From: Kazachstania africana CBS 2517
Lineage: Eukaryota > Ascomycota > Saccharomycetes > Saccharomycetales > Saccharomycetaceae
Direction of reading: 5' to 3'
Assembly: GCF_000304475.1 (NCBI RefSeq)
Contig: NC_018948.1
Coordinates: 62,001 to 126,000, forward strand
Length of the DNA stretch: 64,000 nt
The position numbers were made by a program, and so were the translations under genes. Below the pieces are notes generated by a model that saw only the letters and a list, made by a program, of their open reading frames with translations, was not told the origin of the DNA and made no database searches. Below are positions 38,612 to 48,680 of the stretch, one piece after another. How positions within the stretch are numbered: the stretch's first letter is position 1; every line of letters begins with the position of its first letter.

Positions 38612-40273
38612 ATGTCCTCACATAAGACCGACGCTGAAATCAATACAGAAAAGATAAATGCTGCTATCAAAGTTATTGAACAGAAAACTAGCCAAACTAG
38701 TAACGGCACTACCGATCTCACCAAGTATGAATTGGAAAACGGTCAAATGGTATCAACCACCGATAGAGTAATAACAAATGTTCAGCCAGTATCAAGTAAA
38801 CTTCCTGCTGATGAAGAATTATTCTGCCCAGATACTGGCTTACCCAACCATGAATTCTTAAGGAACCATTTCAAATCTGAAGGTAGAATTACAGAAGCAC
38901 AGGCTCTTAGGATACTTCAAATGGCCACTGAACTCTTGTCACGGGAGCCAAATCTATTGAATGTACCTGCACCGGTAACTGTCTGCGGTGATATCCACGG
39001 TCAATATTATGATCTTTTAAAATTATTTGAAGTTGGAGGCGATCCAAAAACAACACCTTATTTATTTTTAGGTGATTATGTCGATAGAGGTTCCTTTTCA
39101 TTTGAATGTCTAATTTACTTATATTCTTTAAAATTAAACTTCAATGATCACTTCTGGTTATTGAGAGGTAATCATGAATGTAAACACTTAACGTCCTACT
39201 TTACTTTCAAAAATGAATGTTTACATAAATACAATCTACAGATCTACGAAGCATGTTGTCAATCATTCAATGCGTTGCCTTTGGCTGCTTTAATGAATAA
39301 TCAATATTTCTGTGTCCATGGTGGTATTTCTCCAGATTTGAAAACTTTGAATGATGTCAACAAATTAAATAGATTCAGAGAAATTCCATCAAGAGGTTTG
39401 ATGTGTGATTTAGTTTGGGCTGATCCCGTGGAGAATTATGATGATGCAACAGATAAAAGTACAGATCTCTTCGTACCAAATCAAGTTAGAGGTTGTTCAT
39501 TTGCATTCACATATAAAGCGTCATGTCAGTTTTTACAAAAGACTGGTCTCCTTTCTATTATTAGAGCTCATGAAGCACAAGATGCTGGCTATAGAATGTA
39601 TAAAAATACAAAAACATTGGGCTTTCCGAGTTTATTGACATTGTTCAGTGCTCCAAATTATTTGGATACCTACAAAAATAAAGCAGCAATTTTAAAATAT
39701 GAAAACAATGTCATGAACATTCGTCAATTCAATATGTCACCCCATCCCTACTGGCTACCAGATTTCATGGATGTTTTCACTTGGTCACTTCCATTTGTTG
39801 GTGAAAAAGTTACTGAAATGTTGGTTTCAATCTTGAATATTTGTACAGAAGATGAACTAGAAGAAGAAACTCCAATAATAACGGAAAATGTGGGTAAAAC
39901 TTCGGAATCACCTTCAAAAAATAAACCTTCTGAAATATCTCAAAGTAGTGGCGTGCCTATACTTGATGATGAACATAGGAGGAAAGCTCTAAGGAATAAA
40001 ATATTGGCAATTGCTAAAGTTTCAAGAATGTACTCCGTACTAAGAGAAGAAAGAGAAAAGGTGCAATATCTCAAGAGCATGAACGATGGCACTTTGCCAC
40101 GAGGCGCATTAGCTCACGGTTCGGAAGGCTTAAATGAAACATTATCTACTTTTGAAAGAGCAAGGAAGCAAGATTTATCCAACGAAAAATTACCTCCTTC
40201 TTTGGAAGAAATGGAAAGGGAGAAGAAACAGTATTATAATGATATATTTAATAGAGCGAAGGATAAGCTGTAG
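38612..40273 (+). CDS. CMP2: Calcineurin A catalytic subunit
   Basis: Ca/calmodulin-dependent Ser/Thr phosphatase that dephosphorylates Crz1 and others. The 553-residue protein has PPP-family metal motifs GDIHGQ, GDYVDRG and RGNHE, the calcineurin B binding helix region after the catalytic core (about 370-400), a calmodulin-binding segment [20 protein letters not shown] (about 450-470) and a C-terminal autoinhibitory part. S. cerevisiae Cmp2 is about 604 and Cna1 553 residues; these are WGD duplicates. Location beside SML1 and convergent with IMD4 marks this as the CMP2 locus, though length is closer to Cna1. Confidence 0.95.
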   Translation: MSSHKTDAEINTEKINAAIKVIEQKTSQTSNGTTDLTKYELENGQMVSTTDRVITNVQPVSSKLPADEELFCPDTGLPNHEFLRNHFKSEGRITEAQALRILQMATELLSREPNLLNVPAPVTVCGDIHGQYYDLLKLFEVGGDPKTTPYLFLGDYVDRGSFSFECLIYLYSLKLNFNDHFWLLRGNHECKHLTSYFTFKNECLHKYNLQIYEACCQSFNALPLAALMNNQYFCVHGGISPDLKTLNDVNKLNRFREIPSRGLMCDLVWADPVENYDDATDKSTDLFVPNQVRGCSFAFTYKASCQFLQKTGLLSIIRAHEAQDAGYRMYKNTKTLGFPSLLTLFSAPNYLDTYKNKAAILKYENNVMNIRQFNMSPHPYWLPDFMDVFTWSLPFVGEKVTEMLVSILNICTEDELEEETPIITENVGKTSESPSKNKPSEISQSSGVPILDDEHRRKALRNKILAIAKVSRMYSVLREEREKVQYLKSMNDGTLPRGALAHGSEGLNETLSTFERARKQDLSNEKLPPSLEEMEREKKQYYNDIFNRAKDKL

Positions 40274-40423
40274 GTAGGCTTTGTATATATATATATCCTT
40301 TTTTTATTATGCTGACAAGACAATAAAGAAACGATAGTAATTACTTTCGAAAATTACAGCATCTATTTTTAAAAATTTATAAATAATACAAAAAACCACA
40401 TAACATATCTAAAATATATTTAT

Positions 40424-42270
40424 TTAATTGTGTAAACGTTTTTCGTAAGAATGTAAGTTGTGAACACCACCTTCTAATTGAGCAGAAGCAGTTCTGAATT
40501 CAAATCTGACTTCACCCTTAGCGGAATCTTCTCTTAAGGAAGTTATGCTCTTAACACCAATATCTTGACAAGAATGTTGTAGACCGCTGTATAGATATGG
40601 AATGAATTTGGTGATAGAACCTTTGTCGACGACGGCACCAGAAACACCTTGGGCGACCAAAAGTTTATCAGATTCAGAGAAATAACGAGAAGTAGAAGCG
40701 TTACCCTTCTTACCAGTGGATTGCATAGCATCAACGGAACCCATACCACGGTAGACCTTTAATCTCTTTCCATCTCTGAAAAAGAATTCACCTGGAGATT
40801 CAGTAGTACCAGCTAAGAGACCACCCATCATAACAGTAGAGGCACCTAAAGCTAAAGCCTTAGTGATGTGACCAATGTTGTGAATACCACCATCAGCCAT
40901 ACATGGAACACCGAATTCCTTAGCGAATTTACAGACGTTGTAAACAGCGGTAGCTTGTGGTCTACCACAGGCCATAACTTCTTGAGTGATACAAATAGAA
41001 CCAGTACCCATACCAATTCTTAAAGCGTCACAACCGTTAACGATTAAGTTAGCGGCCTGTTCTCTAGTAGCGACGTTACCAGCAATAACTTCTAGGTTTG
41101 GGTAAGTTTGTTTAACCCATTTCAACATGTTAATTTGGAAAATGGAGTTACCTTGGGAAGAATCTAGGACGACAACATCAAGACCAGCTTCAACTAATAA
41201 AGCTAATCTTTCCCTGTCAGCGTCGATAGTACCAATAGAAGCACCACATAAAAGTTGCTTGGTAGAGGCAGACTTAGAAGCTAATGGGTAGTTTTGATTT
41301 TTCATTAAATCAGTTCTTGAAATCATAGAAACTAAGTTGTTCTTGTCATCAACAAGTAACAATTTACCCTTCTTAGTGTCCTTTAAAATCTTGTTACCTT
41401 CAGATAAGGTAATACCGTGCTTAGCGGTAATTGGATTAGCAGTCATGACTTCAGTGACTTTGACGGAGTCGTCTTCCAAAAATTGGACATCACGAGAAGT
41501 GACTAAACCTAAAAGTTTACCTGGGAATTTGCCACCTTCTAATTGAATAATAAAGTAACGGTTGTTAGTAAAAAGAGGCTTGTCAAACAAAGTCATTTTT
41601 ATCTTTAGATTAAAGTAAAGAAAAGTATTTCATATCCTTTAAGTAAGCTCAGAAAGAAAAGTTGTCTACACGATCGTTTGATCGAACTCAGTAGAACGAA
41701 AGTTATTAAATTAAGTCAATCATCATATTATTGTAACGTAGAGATATGGAAAATATTTTCTATTATAATTCGAAGATAAAAGTTAGTAATAAATAAAAAA
41801 ATGGACATACCAGTAACTGGGAAACCGGAGAAACCGTGTTGTTCCTTCATAGCTTTAACTTCAGCGACAGTAGTTTCTGGAGAAATGACGACTGGAGAGT
41901 TAATGAAACCGTTTTCATAGGTTTTAACTCTCTTAACCATTGCAGCTTGAGCTTCTGGAGTACAGTTATGATGGATGATACCGATACCACCTAATAAAGC
42001 CATATGGATAGCCATTTCAGATTCAGTAACAGTGTCCATAGGAGAAGAAACGAATGGAGTGTTTAAAGAGATCTTCTTAGTTAATTTAGTGGTTAAATCA
42101 ACTTCGGAAGATGGGAAGTTGACGAAACCTGGTAAGACTAAGAAATCGTTGTAAGTCAAACCACCTCTGATGGTGGAATCCATTAATTCAGCGACAGATA
42201 AACCATCTTTCTTTTCGAAAGTTTCTAGGTACTCTAAAGCAGTACGGTAATCTCTCTTAGCAGCGGTCAT
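40424..42270 (-). CDS. IMD4: IMP dehydrogenase, spliced, intron hosts a snoRNA
   Basis: Rate-limiting step of GTP synthesis, IMP to XMP. Exon 1 42270-41811, exon 2 41538-40424, 524 residues as in S. cerevisiae Imd4. The 272-nt intron (41810-41539) has a GTATGT donor, exact TACTAAC branch point (minus, 41570-41564) and TAG acceptor; the join restores [21 protein letters not shown]. Catalytic loop GSICITQEV with the active Cys, flap RYFSESD and GGIHNIGHI are intact; a CBS pair sits between. Codons are strongly biased. An ATG inside the intron opens a frame into exon 2 and can mislead gene prediction. Only IMD3/IMD4-type loci have this intron; position after CMP2 gives IMD4. Confidence 0.96.
41644..41730 (-). 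ncRNA. SNR54: C/D box snoRNA snR54 in the IMD4 intron
   Basis: On the IMD4 strand the intron holds box C ATGATGA (41726-41720), box D' CTGA (41691-41688) and box D CTGA (41652-41649), about 87 nt in all. Just upstream of D' lies TAACTTTCGTTCT (41705-41693), which pairs over 13 nt with AGAACGAAAGUUA of 18S rRNA. The D'+5 rule points to the A before the C of that stretch, the known snR54 target (18S A974). S. cerevisiae snR54 also sits in the IMD4 intron. Ends are approximate. Confidence 0.88.
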
Positions 42271-42684
42271 TATTCTATGGGGTTAAAAATTTAATGCTAT
42301 TGAAAGAATATATGTTTATCTGAGTAGATAGAGCAGAATAAGTAATAGTTGCCATTTTTATGAAAAAAAATTCAAGCCCAAGAATTTGAACAATGACAAG
42401 TCCAGATTCAAATTGAATTTTATTAATATTAAAAAACTAGATGATTTCCATCAGATATTTATACATTTTCCATGTAGAAGGGCATCGCGATGAAAATTTT
42501 TCAAATTTGAAAAATTTTCTTACAAATAAAAAGAAACAAAACGTCGAAGAAAACGACGTAGGGAATTTAGAATTGAAGAGATCAAGAAGAATATTATTAG
42601 GTATTGGGTTTATCGAAGCCGTTTTAGTGATACAGTGTGTTATATAGATTATACACGAATTGTCCTGTTAGTTCGGAGGGTCTT
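42271..42684. other. IMD4 upstream region
   Basis: AT-rich gap between IMD4 and the 3' end of CRN1, holding the IMD4 promoter. A 68-codon plus-strand frame from an ATG at 42441 shows no recognisable similarity; by ancestral order ATG23 and SEN1 may once have stood here, but no trace is visible. Confidence 0.4.
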
Positions 42685-44268
42685 TCACCGGGTGTTCTTG
42701 GAGACGTATTGGTCTATGCTGCGATCCAGTCTTGTTATGAGAGTAGCTTGGTGTTTTTCAGACAGATTCAGGTCCCTGAGTTTCGCTATACTGTCGTCCA
42801 GTCTGCAGATCAGTGAGGGTATTTCTGCCAGTTCGCGTTTGATATCTTGTAGTAGTGTATTTTTGGAACTAGGGGATGTTTTTGTAAGGTTAGTAATACT
42901 GGTCGGTTGCGGTGAAGGTTCCGCTTCCGTTTCCGTCGTTGACTCTTTTCTAACATCTTTGGACTCTTGAACTTGATTTATGGCTGCGCTTGTAGTGGGG
43001 TCTTTGAGAATCTTTGCTTTATTCTCAGTTTCTTTCCTGGCAGGATACAAGGATGGCTCAGAATCGTCATAAAGAGATTTCATACTGAAAAGAATGGGAC
43101 CTTCCACAGTCTTCCCCATTCGCCATTCAGCTACGGTCAATGCGGGCTTCTTAGTAAAGGGACAGTCGGGGTAGATGTCGTACTGGAACTCCTTTGACCA
43201 TCTCGGTACATAAAATGAAATAGGTTCGATAGCCTTATCTAGAACGGTCTTATACCCCTTCAGAATTTCATTTTCTTTAACATTTACATGACTTTTGGGT
43301 GAAACAGCAAAGCCTCTCTGTGATTCAATGAAATAGATCTCTGAGAGTAAGAATAATTCATCATTTTGAAACTCATAATATCTAATGCTTCCGTCACCTT
43401 TCCCCACCACATATAGAATCTTGTTCCCATTGTCATAGAAGGGCATCAATATTCCTGATGATTGATCAATGCTATAAAATTTCTTAATTGGACCATCTTC
43501 GATGTTGAATGCGTTCCAAATACCAATTTGACGGTAACTTAAATTAGAGAATCCGGTGGTGGCCAGTCTATTAGAATTACCCAACCATATCACCCTTTGG
43601 CTCTTCACCCCTTCGTGGGCTTCACCTTGACTGATTACTGTTCCATTACGGATGTCCCAAACTCTCAAAATACGATTACGGGAAAGTGTAGCTAAATAGT
43701 TCCCGTCATACGAGAAACTGAGTGATAGTACCACTTCGTCATGTTGCAGTGTGTGAAGTGTCTCTCCAGTCGAGATATCCCAAATTTTGACAGTTTGATC
43801 GAAGGAGGATGAAGCCAGTAGATCTTGAATGACTGGGTTATAAAGTACATGACCTACTTTTTTCTCATGGCCGGTTAGTCTGGCAGTAGGTTGGATGCCC
43901 TTAAATTTGAACCTCTTAGAACGTATTGAATAATCCTTTGGAATCTGCCATATGGCTATACTTTTATCCTCTGAGCAGGAACTAATCTTATAATCATCGA
44001 ATGGGTCAAAATCAATATCCAATACGTTCCCTTTGTGACCGGTAAATAATGGCATTACATCTGGGCATTTACCAGATTCAGATATTGGAAGGACGGCAAA
44101 CGAGCCAAATGAATTCCAAATAATGGAAAGAAACATACCATTCGCTTTAATTACATTTGTATCCCATACACTGTTCGTAATTTTCACATTATCGTAATGT
44201 GTTTTCTTCGAACCTATTTGACTGAAAACATTCTTGTATTTTGATATTCTACCGAACCTTGAGTTCAT
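42685..44268 (-). CDS. CRN1: Coronin, actin-bundling WD40 protein
   Basis: Coronin binds F-actin and regulates Arp2/3 in cortical patches. The 527-residue protein has the coronin signature start (MNSRFGRISKYKNVFSQIG), a WD40 propeller over about 1-400 (FTGHKGNVLDIDFDPF, LTGHEKKVGHVLYNP, SSSFDQTVKIWDISTGETL), the conserved C-terminal extension PRWSKEFQYDIYPDC, a short variable linker and a C-terminal coiled coil (IPSLICRLDDSIAKLRDL). S. cerevisiae Crn1 is about 651 residues with a longer linker. In S. cerevisiae CRN1 lies on the sister WGD segment near IMD3, not here between IMD4 and SPC2. Confidence 0.94.
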   Translation of the reverse strand: MNSRFGRISKYKNVFSQIGSKKTHYDNVKITNSVWDTNVIKANGMFLSIIWNSFGSFAVLPISESGKCPDVMPLFTGHKGNVLDIDFDPFDDYKISSCSEDKSIAIWQIPKDYSIRSKRFKFKGIQPTARLTGHEKKVGHVLYNPVIQDLLASSSFDQTVKIWDISTGETLHTLQHDEVVLSLSFSYDGNYLATLSRNRILRVWDIRNGTVISQGEAHEGVKSQRVIWLGNSNRLATTGFSNLSYRQIGIWNAFNIEDGPIKKFYSIDQSSGILMPFYDNGNKILYVVGKGDGSIRYYEFQNDELFLLSEIYFIESQRGFAVSPKSHVNVKENEILKGYKTVLDKAIEPISFYVPRWSKEFQYDIYPDCPFTKKPALTVAEWRMGKTVEGPILFSMKSLYDDSEPSLYPARKETENKAKILKDPTTSAAINQVQESKDVRKESTTETEAEPSPQPTSITNLTKTSPSSKNTLLQDIKRELAEIPSLICRLDDSIAKLRDLNLSEKHQATLITRLDRSIDQYVSKNTR

Positions 44269-44681
44269 AGTAAGCTATTATCCCTCGTTCAACCGAGTTA
44301 TACCCCCCCAGAAACTTGCAATATCACGTCTATTTCCTCTGATCTTCATTGGAAAAGTCTATAATAAGTTTAATTCTTAATTGAGCATCTCGCGAAGATC
44401 TCACTTGCTGCAAAGCATAACGAAAGACGCAGTAGAAGACACTGTTACATATCTCTGGTAAATCGTCATAATCTGCCGAAAGGTGCATTGACTGAAATCC
44501 TTATAACCACAAGTTGTTTAGTCCAATTGAGGCAGTTCTAGAACTAAAACCCATTCACCACATATTCTTCAGCGTTCACCAAAACTCTGTTGTATGGGAA
44601 TATTTTACCACATAAAATGGTGGTGAGAGCTTACTAGTCCAAACTTACAGAAGAAGCACACACTCTCGATTGAACATCCAA
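44269..44681. other. CRN1-SPC2 divergent promoter region
   Basis: 413 bp between two divergent starts. Nothing beyond ordinary promoter sequence was recognised. Confidence 0.4.
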
Positions 44682-45197
44682 ATGAGTAAACCAATCAATG
44701 TGTACTCTATTTCAGAGGTAGCACTAAGTTTAGACGAAAGCTTGCCTGACATTTTTGGAAGATTGGATTATAAACAAACGTTTAGATTAATTGATCAAAA
44801 ATTAATCATTGGTTATTCAATTGCCATTGTGGCCGCTACAAGTTTCATCCTGGACAAAAAATTTGGACACAATGAAGTCATTCCATACCAAACAGCTTTA
44901 GTTTCCTTTTATTTTATATTATCCATCATCTTCTGGTATTTCAAGAAATATGTAGAGAAATCTACCGTTTACGAAGGGACTAATACAAAGACTGGGGAGA
45001 AAATTAGTGTTAAAACCTCTTACGTTGAAGCAGAGCCCTTTTATAACTTTGTTCTATCTAATTCTAAAGGCAAAAGTCTCAATGTGAAACTGGAAATTAA
45101 TAAAGTTTTCAATGAACCAGGTTTCTTACAGACAAATTTATTCTATGAATGGATTAATACACAATTGCAAACGTTGGATGCTAAAAAAAATGAATGA
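44682..45197 (+). CDS. SPC2: Signal peptidase complex subunit 2
   Basis: Accessory subunit of the ER signal peptidase that contacts Sec61. The 171-residue protein (178 in S. cerevisiae) begins MSKPINVYSISEVALSLDES and has two membrane segments (IIGYSIAIVAATSFILDKKF near 50; YQTALVSFYFILSIIFWYF near 80), then a cytosolic domain with KVFNEPGFLQTNLFYEWI and the ending LDAKKNE, all collinear with the family. The ATG used matches MSSAKPINVYSI; the frame upstream starts only at a TTG. Convergent with CYB2, 41 bp apart. Confidence 0.94.
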   Translation: MSKPINVYSISEVALSLDESLPDIFGRLDYKQTFRLIDQKLIIGYSIAIVAATSFILDKKFGHNEVIPYQTALVSFYFILSIIFWYFKKYVEKSTVYEGTNTKTGEKISVKTSYVEAEPFYNFVLSNSKGKSLNVKLEINKVFNEPGFLQTNLFYEWINTQLQTLDAKKNE

Positions 45198-45238
45198 AAA
45201 TAGTTTTTTATTGCCTACTATATATGCTATGTACAAAT

Positions 45239-46999
45239 TTATTCAACTTCGATCGTAGTAGGTGCTTTATAAACGTCATTATATAAGGAATCAATAGGAA
45301 CATTGACACTCTTTTGATGAAGCGCGGAAAGGTCTAAGAAACTCTCGTTAAGGTCTTTGACGGATTGAGCGCCAAGTAATTTCATTGAGGTTTCCATTTC
45401 TTTGGTTAGAAGCTCGATTGCCTTTGCGACACCTTCCTTACCATAGCAAGAGTTGGCATAGAGAAATGGTCTCCCAAGACCAACACCCTTGGCTCCTAAA
45501 CACAATGCCTTTATTATATCAGTTCCACGACGTATTCCTCCGTCGATAAAGACGTCAAAATGCTGATCCAGTCCTCTTTTTTTTAATTCAGGCATTGTTT
45601 CAGCAAGTACCTCAATAGGTGCCCTTGAAAAATCTAATTGTCGACCGCCATGATTTGAAAGGACAACACCACTACAACCTACTTCCGCCGCTTTTATAAC
45701 ATCTTCTCTCCTTTGAATACCTTTGATAACAATCGGAAGTTTTGTGATTTTCTGTAATTCCTTGATATCTTTCCATGTTATTGAGGGATCAATAAATTCT
45801 GATAATGCTTGTGATGCCCCATGTGTGACCTTCTCAGTGTCTTCTAGTTTTTCTGTCTCCTTCATTATTTTAGGTCCTTGTTTGGTAGTGGAGAATTTAA
45901 TCTTAAGGTCTTTTTCTCTGGATCCCATTAATGGGGCATCGACAGTAACAAAGATTGCCTTGTATCCAAGTTCTTCCACATGTTTGACAAGATTCCTAGT
46001 TATTTTTCTATCTGAGTTGATGTATAATTGATACCACTGAAGTTGCTCCGATTTAACCTTGGCTTCTGCTACTTCATCAGGTGAACATGATGCCAGTGTT
46101 GAGAGCATTTGCGGTACCAGCTTATGTGCTAACCCACAACCTCTTGCAATATCCTTTTCCCCTTCATTAGGGTTACCTAATTTACATAATGCAGTGGCTG
46201 TAACATAAAATGGGACCTCAGTAGGTTCACCTAGCATCTCAGTTTTTAGATCAATATTGGACACATCAACCAGGACCCTCGGTTTGAAAAACAGTCTGTG
46301 ATATGCCAAATGATTTTCTCTTAAAGTAATTTCATCATCTGCAGCAGATGAATAATAAGCCCAAGCTTGATTTGATAGAATTAAAGATGCCAATCTTTCA
46401 AAATCATATAGATTTAATATTGATTCTAGTGGTGGTAAATTTGCCCTTAGATTTTCTTTTCTCATAATGTCTTCTTTTGTTTCACCTGGAGCATAAGGTG
46501 GACACACAAGTTCTTCGGGCATTGATCCCTGTAGTTTACCTAATTTCAGCTCTCTGGGTAAATATTTTTCTAATACACCTGGGGCATGCAATGGTACAAA
46601 TATGGCAGTAACGTCCTTTCCTGCATTTGTTTCCAAGACGTCAGGACCACCAGGGTGTGACATGATAAAACTGGTAATATCATAGACATAACCATTAATA
46701 ACTACCCAACAGTCATCGGGAGTCTTGTGCTTAGCGACTTCTTCAGGTAATATTAGCCTAGTCGTTATCGCTTCATTAGAAATTGTGCAAGGGCCATCTA
46801 TGTCAGAATACAGATAGAAAGATGAGAGTGATGCTGCTGTCAAAGTTGTGTAAAAGAGTAAATTTCTCGTTTGAAACCTCGGTATCTTGCTATTTGACAC
46901 AAAATGCCTTGTGCTCATCCTTCGAACACTTATACCATCAAATGGGCGTTTTCTTAATGTGAGTCTGCTCAACTGAAAAACATACCTTGAATTAAACAT
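45239..46999 (-). CDS. CYB2: L-lactate cytochrome-c oxidoreductase (cytochrome b2)
   Basis: Soluble enzyme of the mitochondrial intermembrane space that oxidises L-lactate to pyruvate and reduces cytochrome c. The 586-residue precursor (591 in S. cerevisiae) has a basic presequence (MFNSRYVFQLSRLTLRKRPF), a hydrophobic sorting stretch (LLFYTTLTAASLSSFYLYSD), a cytochrome b5 domain with the heme His in SHPGGPD and PLHAPGVL, and an FMN domain with LSNHGGRQLDFSRAP (catalytic His) and FIDGGIRRGTDIIKAL, ending in the long C-terminal tail. This two-part presequence is typical of intermembrane-space sorting. Confidence 0.96.
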   Translation of the reverse strand: MFNSRYVFQLSRLTLRKRPFDGISVRRMSTRHFVSNSKIPRFQTRNLLFYTTLTAASLSSFYLYSDIDGPCTISNEAITTRLILPEEVAKHKTPDDCWVVINGYVYDITSFIMSHPGGPDVLETNAGKDVTAIFVPLHAPGVLEKYLPRELKLGKLQGSMPEELVCPPYAPGETKEDIMRKENLRANLPPLESILNLYDFERLASLILSNQAWAYYSSAADDEITLRENHLAYHRLFFKPRVLVDVSNIDLKTEMLGEPTEVPFYVTATALCKLGNPNEGEKDIARGCGLAHKLVPQMLSTLASCSPDEVAEAKVKSEQLQWYQLYINSDRKITRNLVKHVEELGYKAIFVTVDAPLMGSREKDLKIKFSTTKQGPKIMKETEKLEDTEKVTHGASQALSEFIDPSITWKDIKELQKITKLPIVIKGIQRREDVIKAAEVGCSGVVLSNHGGRQLDFSRAPIEVLAETMPELKKRGLDQHFDVFIDGGIRRGTDIIKALCLGAKGVGLGRPFLYANSCYGKEGVAKAIELLTKEMETSMKLLGAQSVKDLNESFLDLSALHQKSVNVPIDSLYNDVYKAPTTIEVE

Positions 47000-47911
47000 G
47001 ATAGGCGGATCCGATAACAGTACTTACTTCATTATCATTCAGATGTTTGCCTACTTGGAGTGATCTATTTATATGCTTTCTACCTGTAGTGACACTGTGA
47101 CTTGTCTGTTCGGCGTAATGGAAAGGTATCCTTTTGGTATGTTAAAGTGGCTAGAAGTGATTAAAAACATGTCCTTTCTGAGTATTTTCAGTATTATATG
47201 GATATTCAAGCCAAGAAATACGTGGGATTCTGTACATTCCACGTTTCAGCATTGGTCCTTACTAAATCGCCAACGATATTTTTCTATACTCGATGACAGA
47301 TGACGGATAAATCAAAATCAAGTAAACAAATAAACATTGCTTATAGCTAGTATCTTGCGTGTGATTCGTGGAAGTGGGGATGTAGCAGTTTATTGGCTAC
47401 TGGAATGAATTTTCCACGTTTTTAATTTACTTTTTTGCTTGCTCAATTATTTATTGAATAATATTTGGTGTAGAAACAAAATGATAAATTCATGTATAAC
47501 GAATAAACAGAAAAGATTTTTAGCAAGATAATTTCTTCAAGACTCAATACGCTACAATAGGGGAGAGTGTGTCATTGAGAAGCTAACTTGCTTTAAATCA
47601 ACTGATCCAGGTGGAAACCACACGAGTCAGTTAATGACAAGATCTTTTATACGAGACTTTTTACTACAGGCAATGATATAATGGGGGAATTCCGTTTACT
47701 TTCCTCTCTTGAACAGGTTCAAGTATATGTAGACAGTCTAATCTACACGAGAATGTTGAGGCTTCTTATATATCATTAGGATTAGTGATACTGACGTGAA
47801 GGACGATCAGAGGATGCTCCCTTTATATTATTTTCGTTAATATTGTTCATGATGTGGATGTCAGTCAAATAATTAAAGTAATTCTTATTAATCAGTGATT
47901 ATACCAAATAA
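47000..47911. other. CYB2 upstream region and flank of LTR remnant
   Basis: 912 bp with no gene. The near part should hold the CYB2 promoter. A 76-codon frame at 47073-47303 has no known counterpart. The right part may include older decayed repeat sequence (for example TGTTGAGGC at about 47755) but I cannot delimit it. Confidence 0.4.
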
Positions 47912-48257
47912 TGCACTGGTTTTCTATACAATAAAATATACAATAAATAATATGCAGTGTGACAAACTTTGATCAAACTTCAGTGTTCAACTGAGTATTT
48001 ATACAATTTCCAACATATTTTGCTTTGTAACATGTCTCCATGTTCTATAATCATATTTGTAATATTCTCTAATATTTACTGCTGATAAGTTCATCGATTT
48101 ATCATATTACCATATTATTATGTAATGTTAACTACCGATAAATTTACTGTTTCTCATATTGCCTCATTTTTATGTAATTGAATTCTTCTAGAACATTCTA
48201 AATTTGTCATTCTAACTATCAGAACATTAAAATGTCAGTATAATGCCATTTCCAGCA
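47912..48257 (-). mobile_element. Decayed solo LTR-like repeat upstream of tRNA-Asn
   Basis: About 345 bp that align with the repeat at 57091-57401. Shared pieces on the plus strand include TATTTATAC then TTCCAACAT (47997-48015), ATTATTATGTAA, ATAAATTT, TTCTAACTATC and TATAATGCCATTT (48240-48252), in the same order and spacing. On the minus strand it runs from TGCTGGAAATGG, through a TATA box GTATAAATAC, to an end near CAGTGCA, the layout of an LTR with long U3. It ends 200 bp from the tRNA gene, the favoured landing zone of Ty1/copia-type elements. No internal element genes. Boundaries are approximate. Confidence 0.6.
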
Positions 48258-48457
48258 GATACATATGTAATTCATCTGCTTGAACGAAAAGCTGTGGCCA
48301 CCTGTTTCCATTCAGTGGTTTGTCGAACAAAAGAGACACCTCTCTGATGAAGGAAGACATAATTCAGTGGCAAGGCGACCAGATAATGACAATAGAGAAT
48401 TTTAACGATTGAATCGAATCGGTATTAAGTTAAATTTTCGAAAAATCGAAAACTTAA

Positions 48458-48531
48458 GACTCCATGGCCAAGCTGGTTAAGGCGTGCGACTGTTAATCGC
48501 AAGATCGTGAGTTCAATCCTCACTGGGGTCG
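48458..48531 (+). tRNA. tRNA-Asn (GTT)
   Basis: 74-nt tRNA without intron. Acceptor GACTCCA pairs with TGGGGTC plus discriminator G; anticodon GTT at 48492-48494 in loop CTGTTAA; T-arm contains GTTCAATCC. Nearly identical to S. cerevisiae tRNA-Asn. Followed within a few bases by a T-run, the Pol III terminator. Sits at the break between the YML and YKL synteny blocks. Confidence 0.97.
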
Positions 48532-48680
48532 AAATATTTTTTTACTTCAAAACCGTTCCATGATATGTTGAGTATCTATCAAACAGATAATATGCCTTTA
48601 TAAACTGTTTTTCTATTATTATTAGTATTATTATTTCCATATATAAACTATCATTTAAGCGATTAGGTGTATCACCCTCA

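Noticed and set aside
40424..41596. A shorter IMP dehydrogenase starting from an ATG at 41596
   Set aside because: That ATG lies inside the IMD4 intron and the frame reads through the branch point and acceptor into exon 2. Splicing restores the conserved protein.
42441..42647. A 68-codon plus-strand frame with a hydrophobic C-terminus upstream of IMD4
   Set aside because: Ancestral order would put ATG23 near here on this strand, so I checked for a remnant, but nothing resembles it. Probably chance.
47754..48014. Alternative LTR limits starting at TGTTGA and ending CCAACA on the plus strand
   Set aside because: Similarity between the two repeat copies extends well beyond CCAACA to about 48257, and the matching TGTTGA in the second copy would give a much shorter unit, so the minus-strand model fits better.
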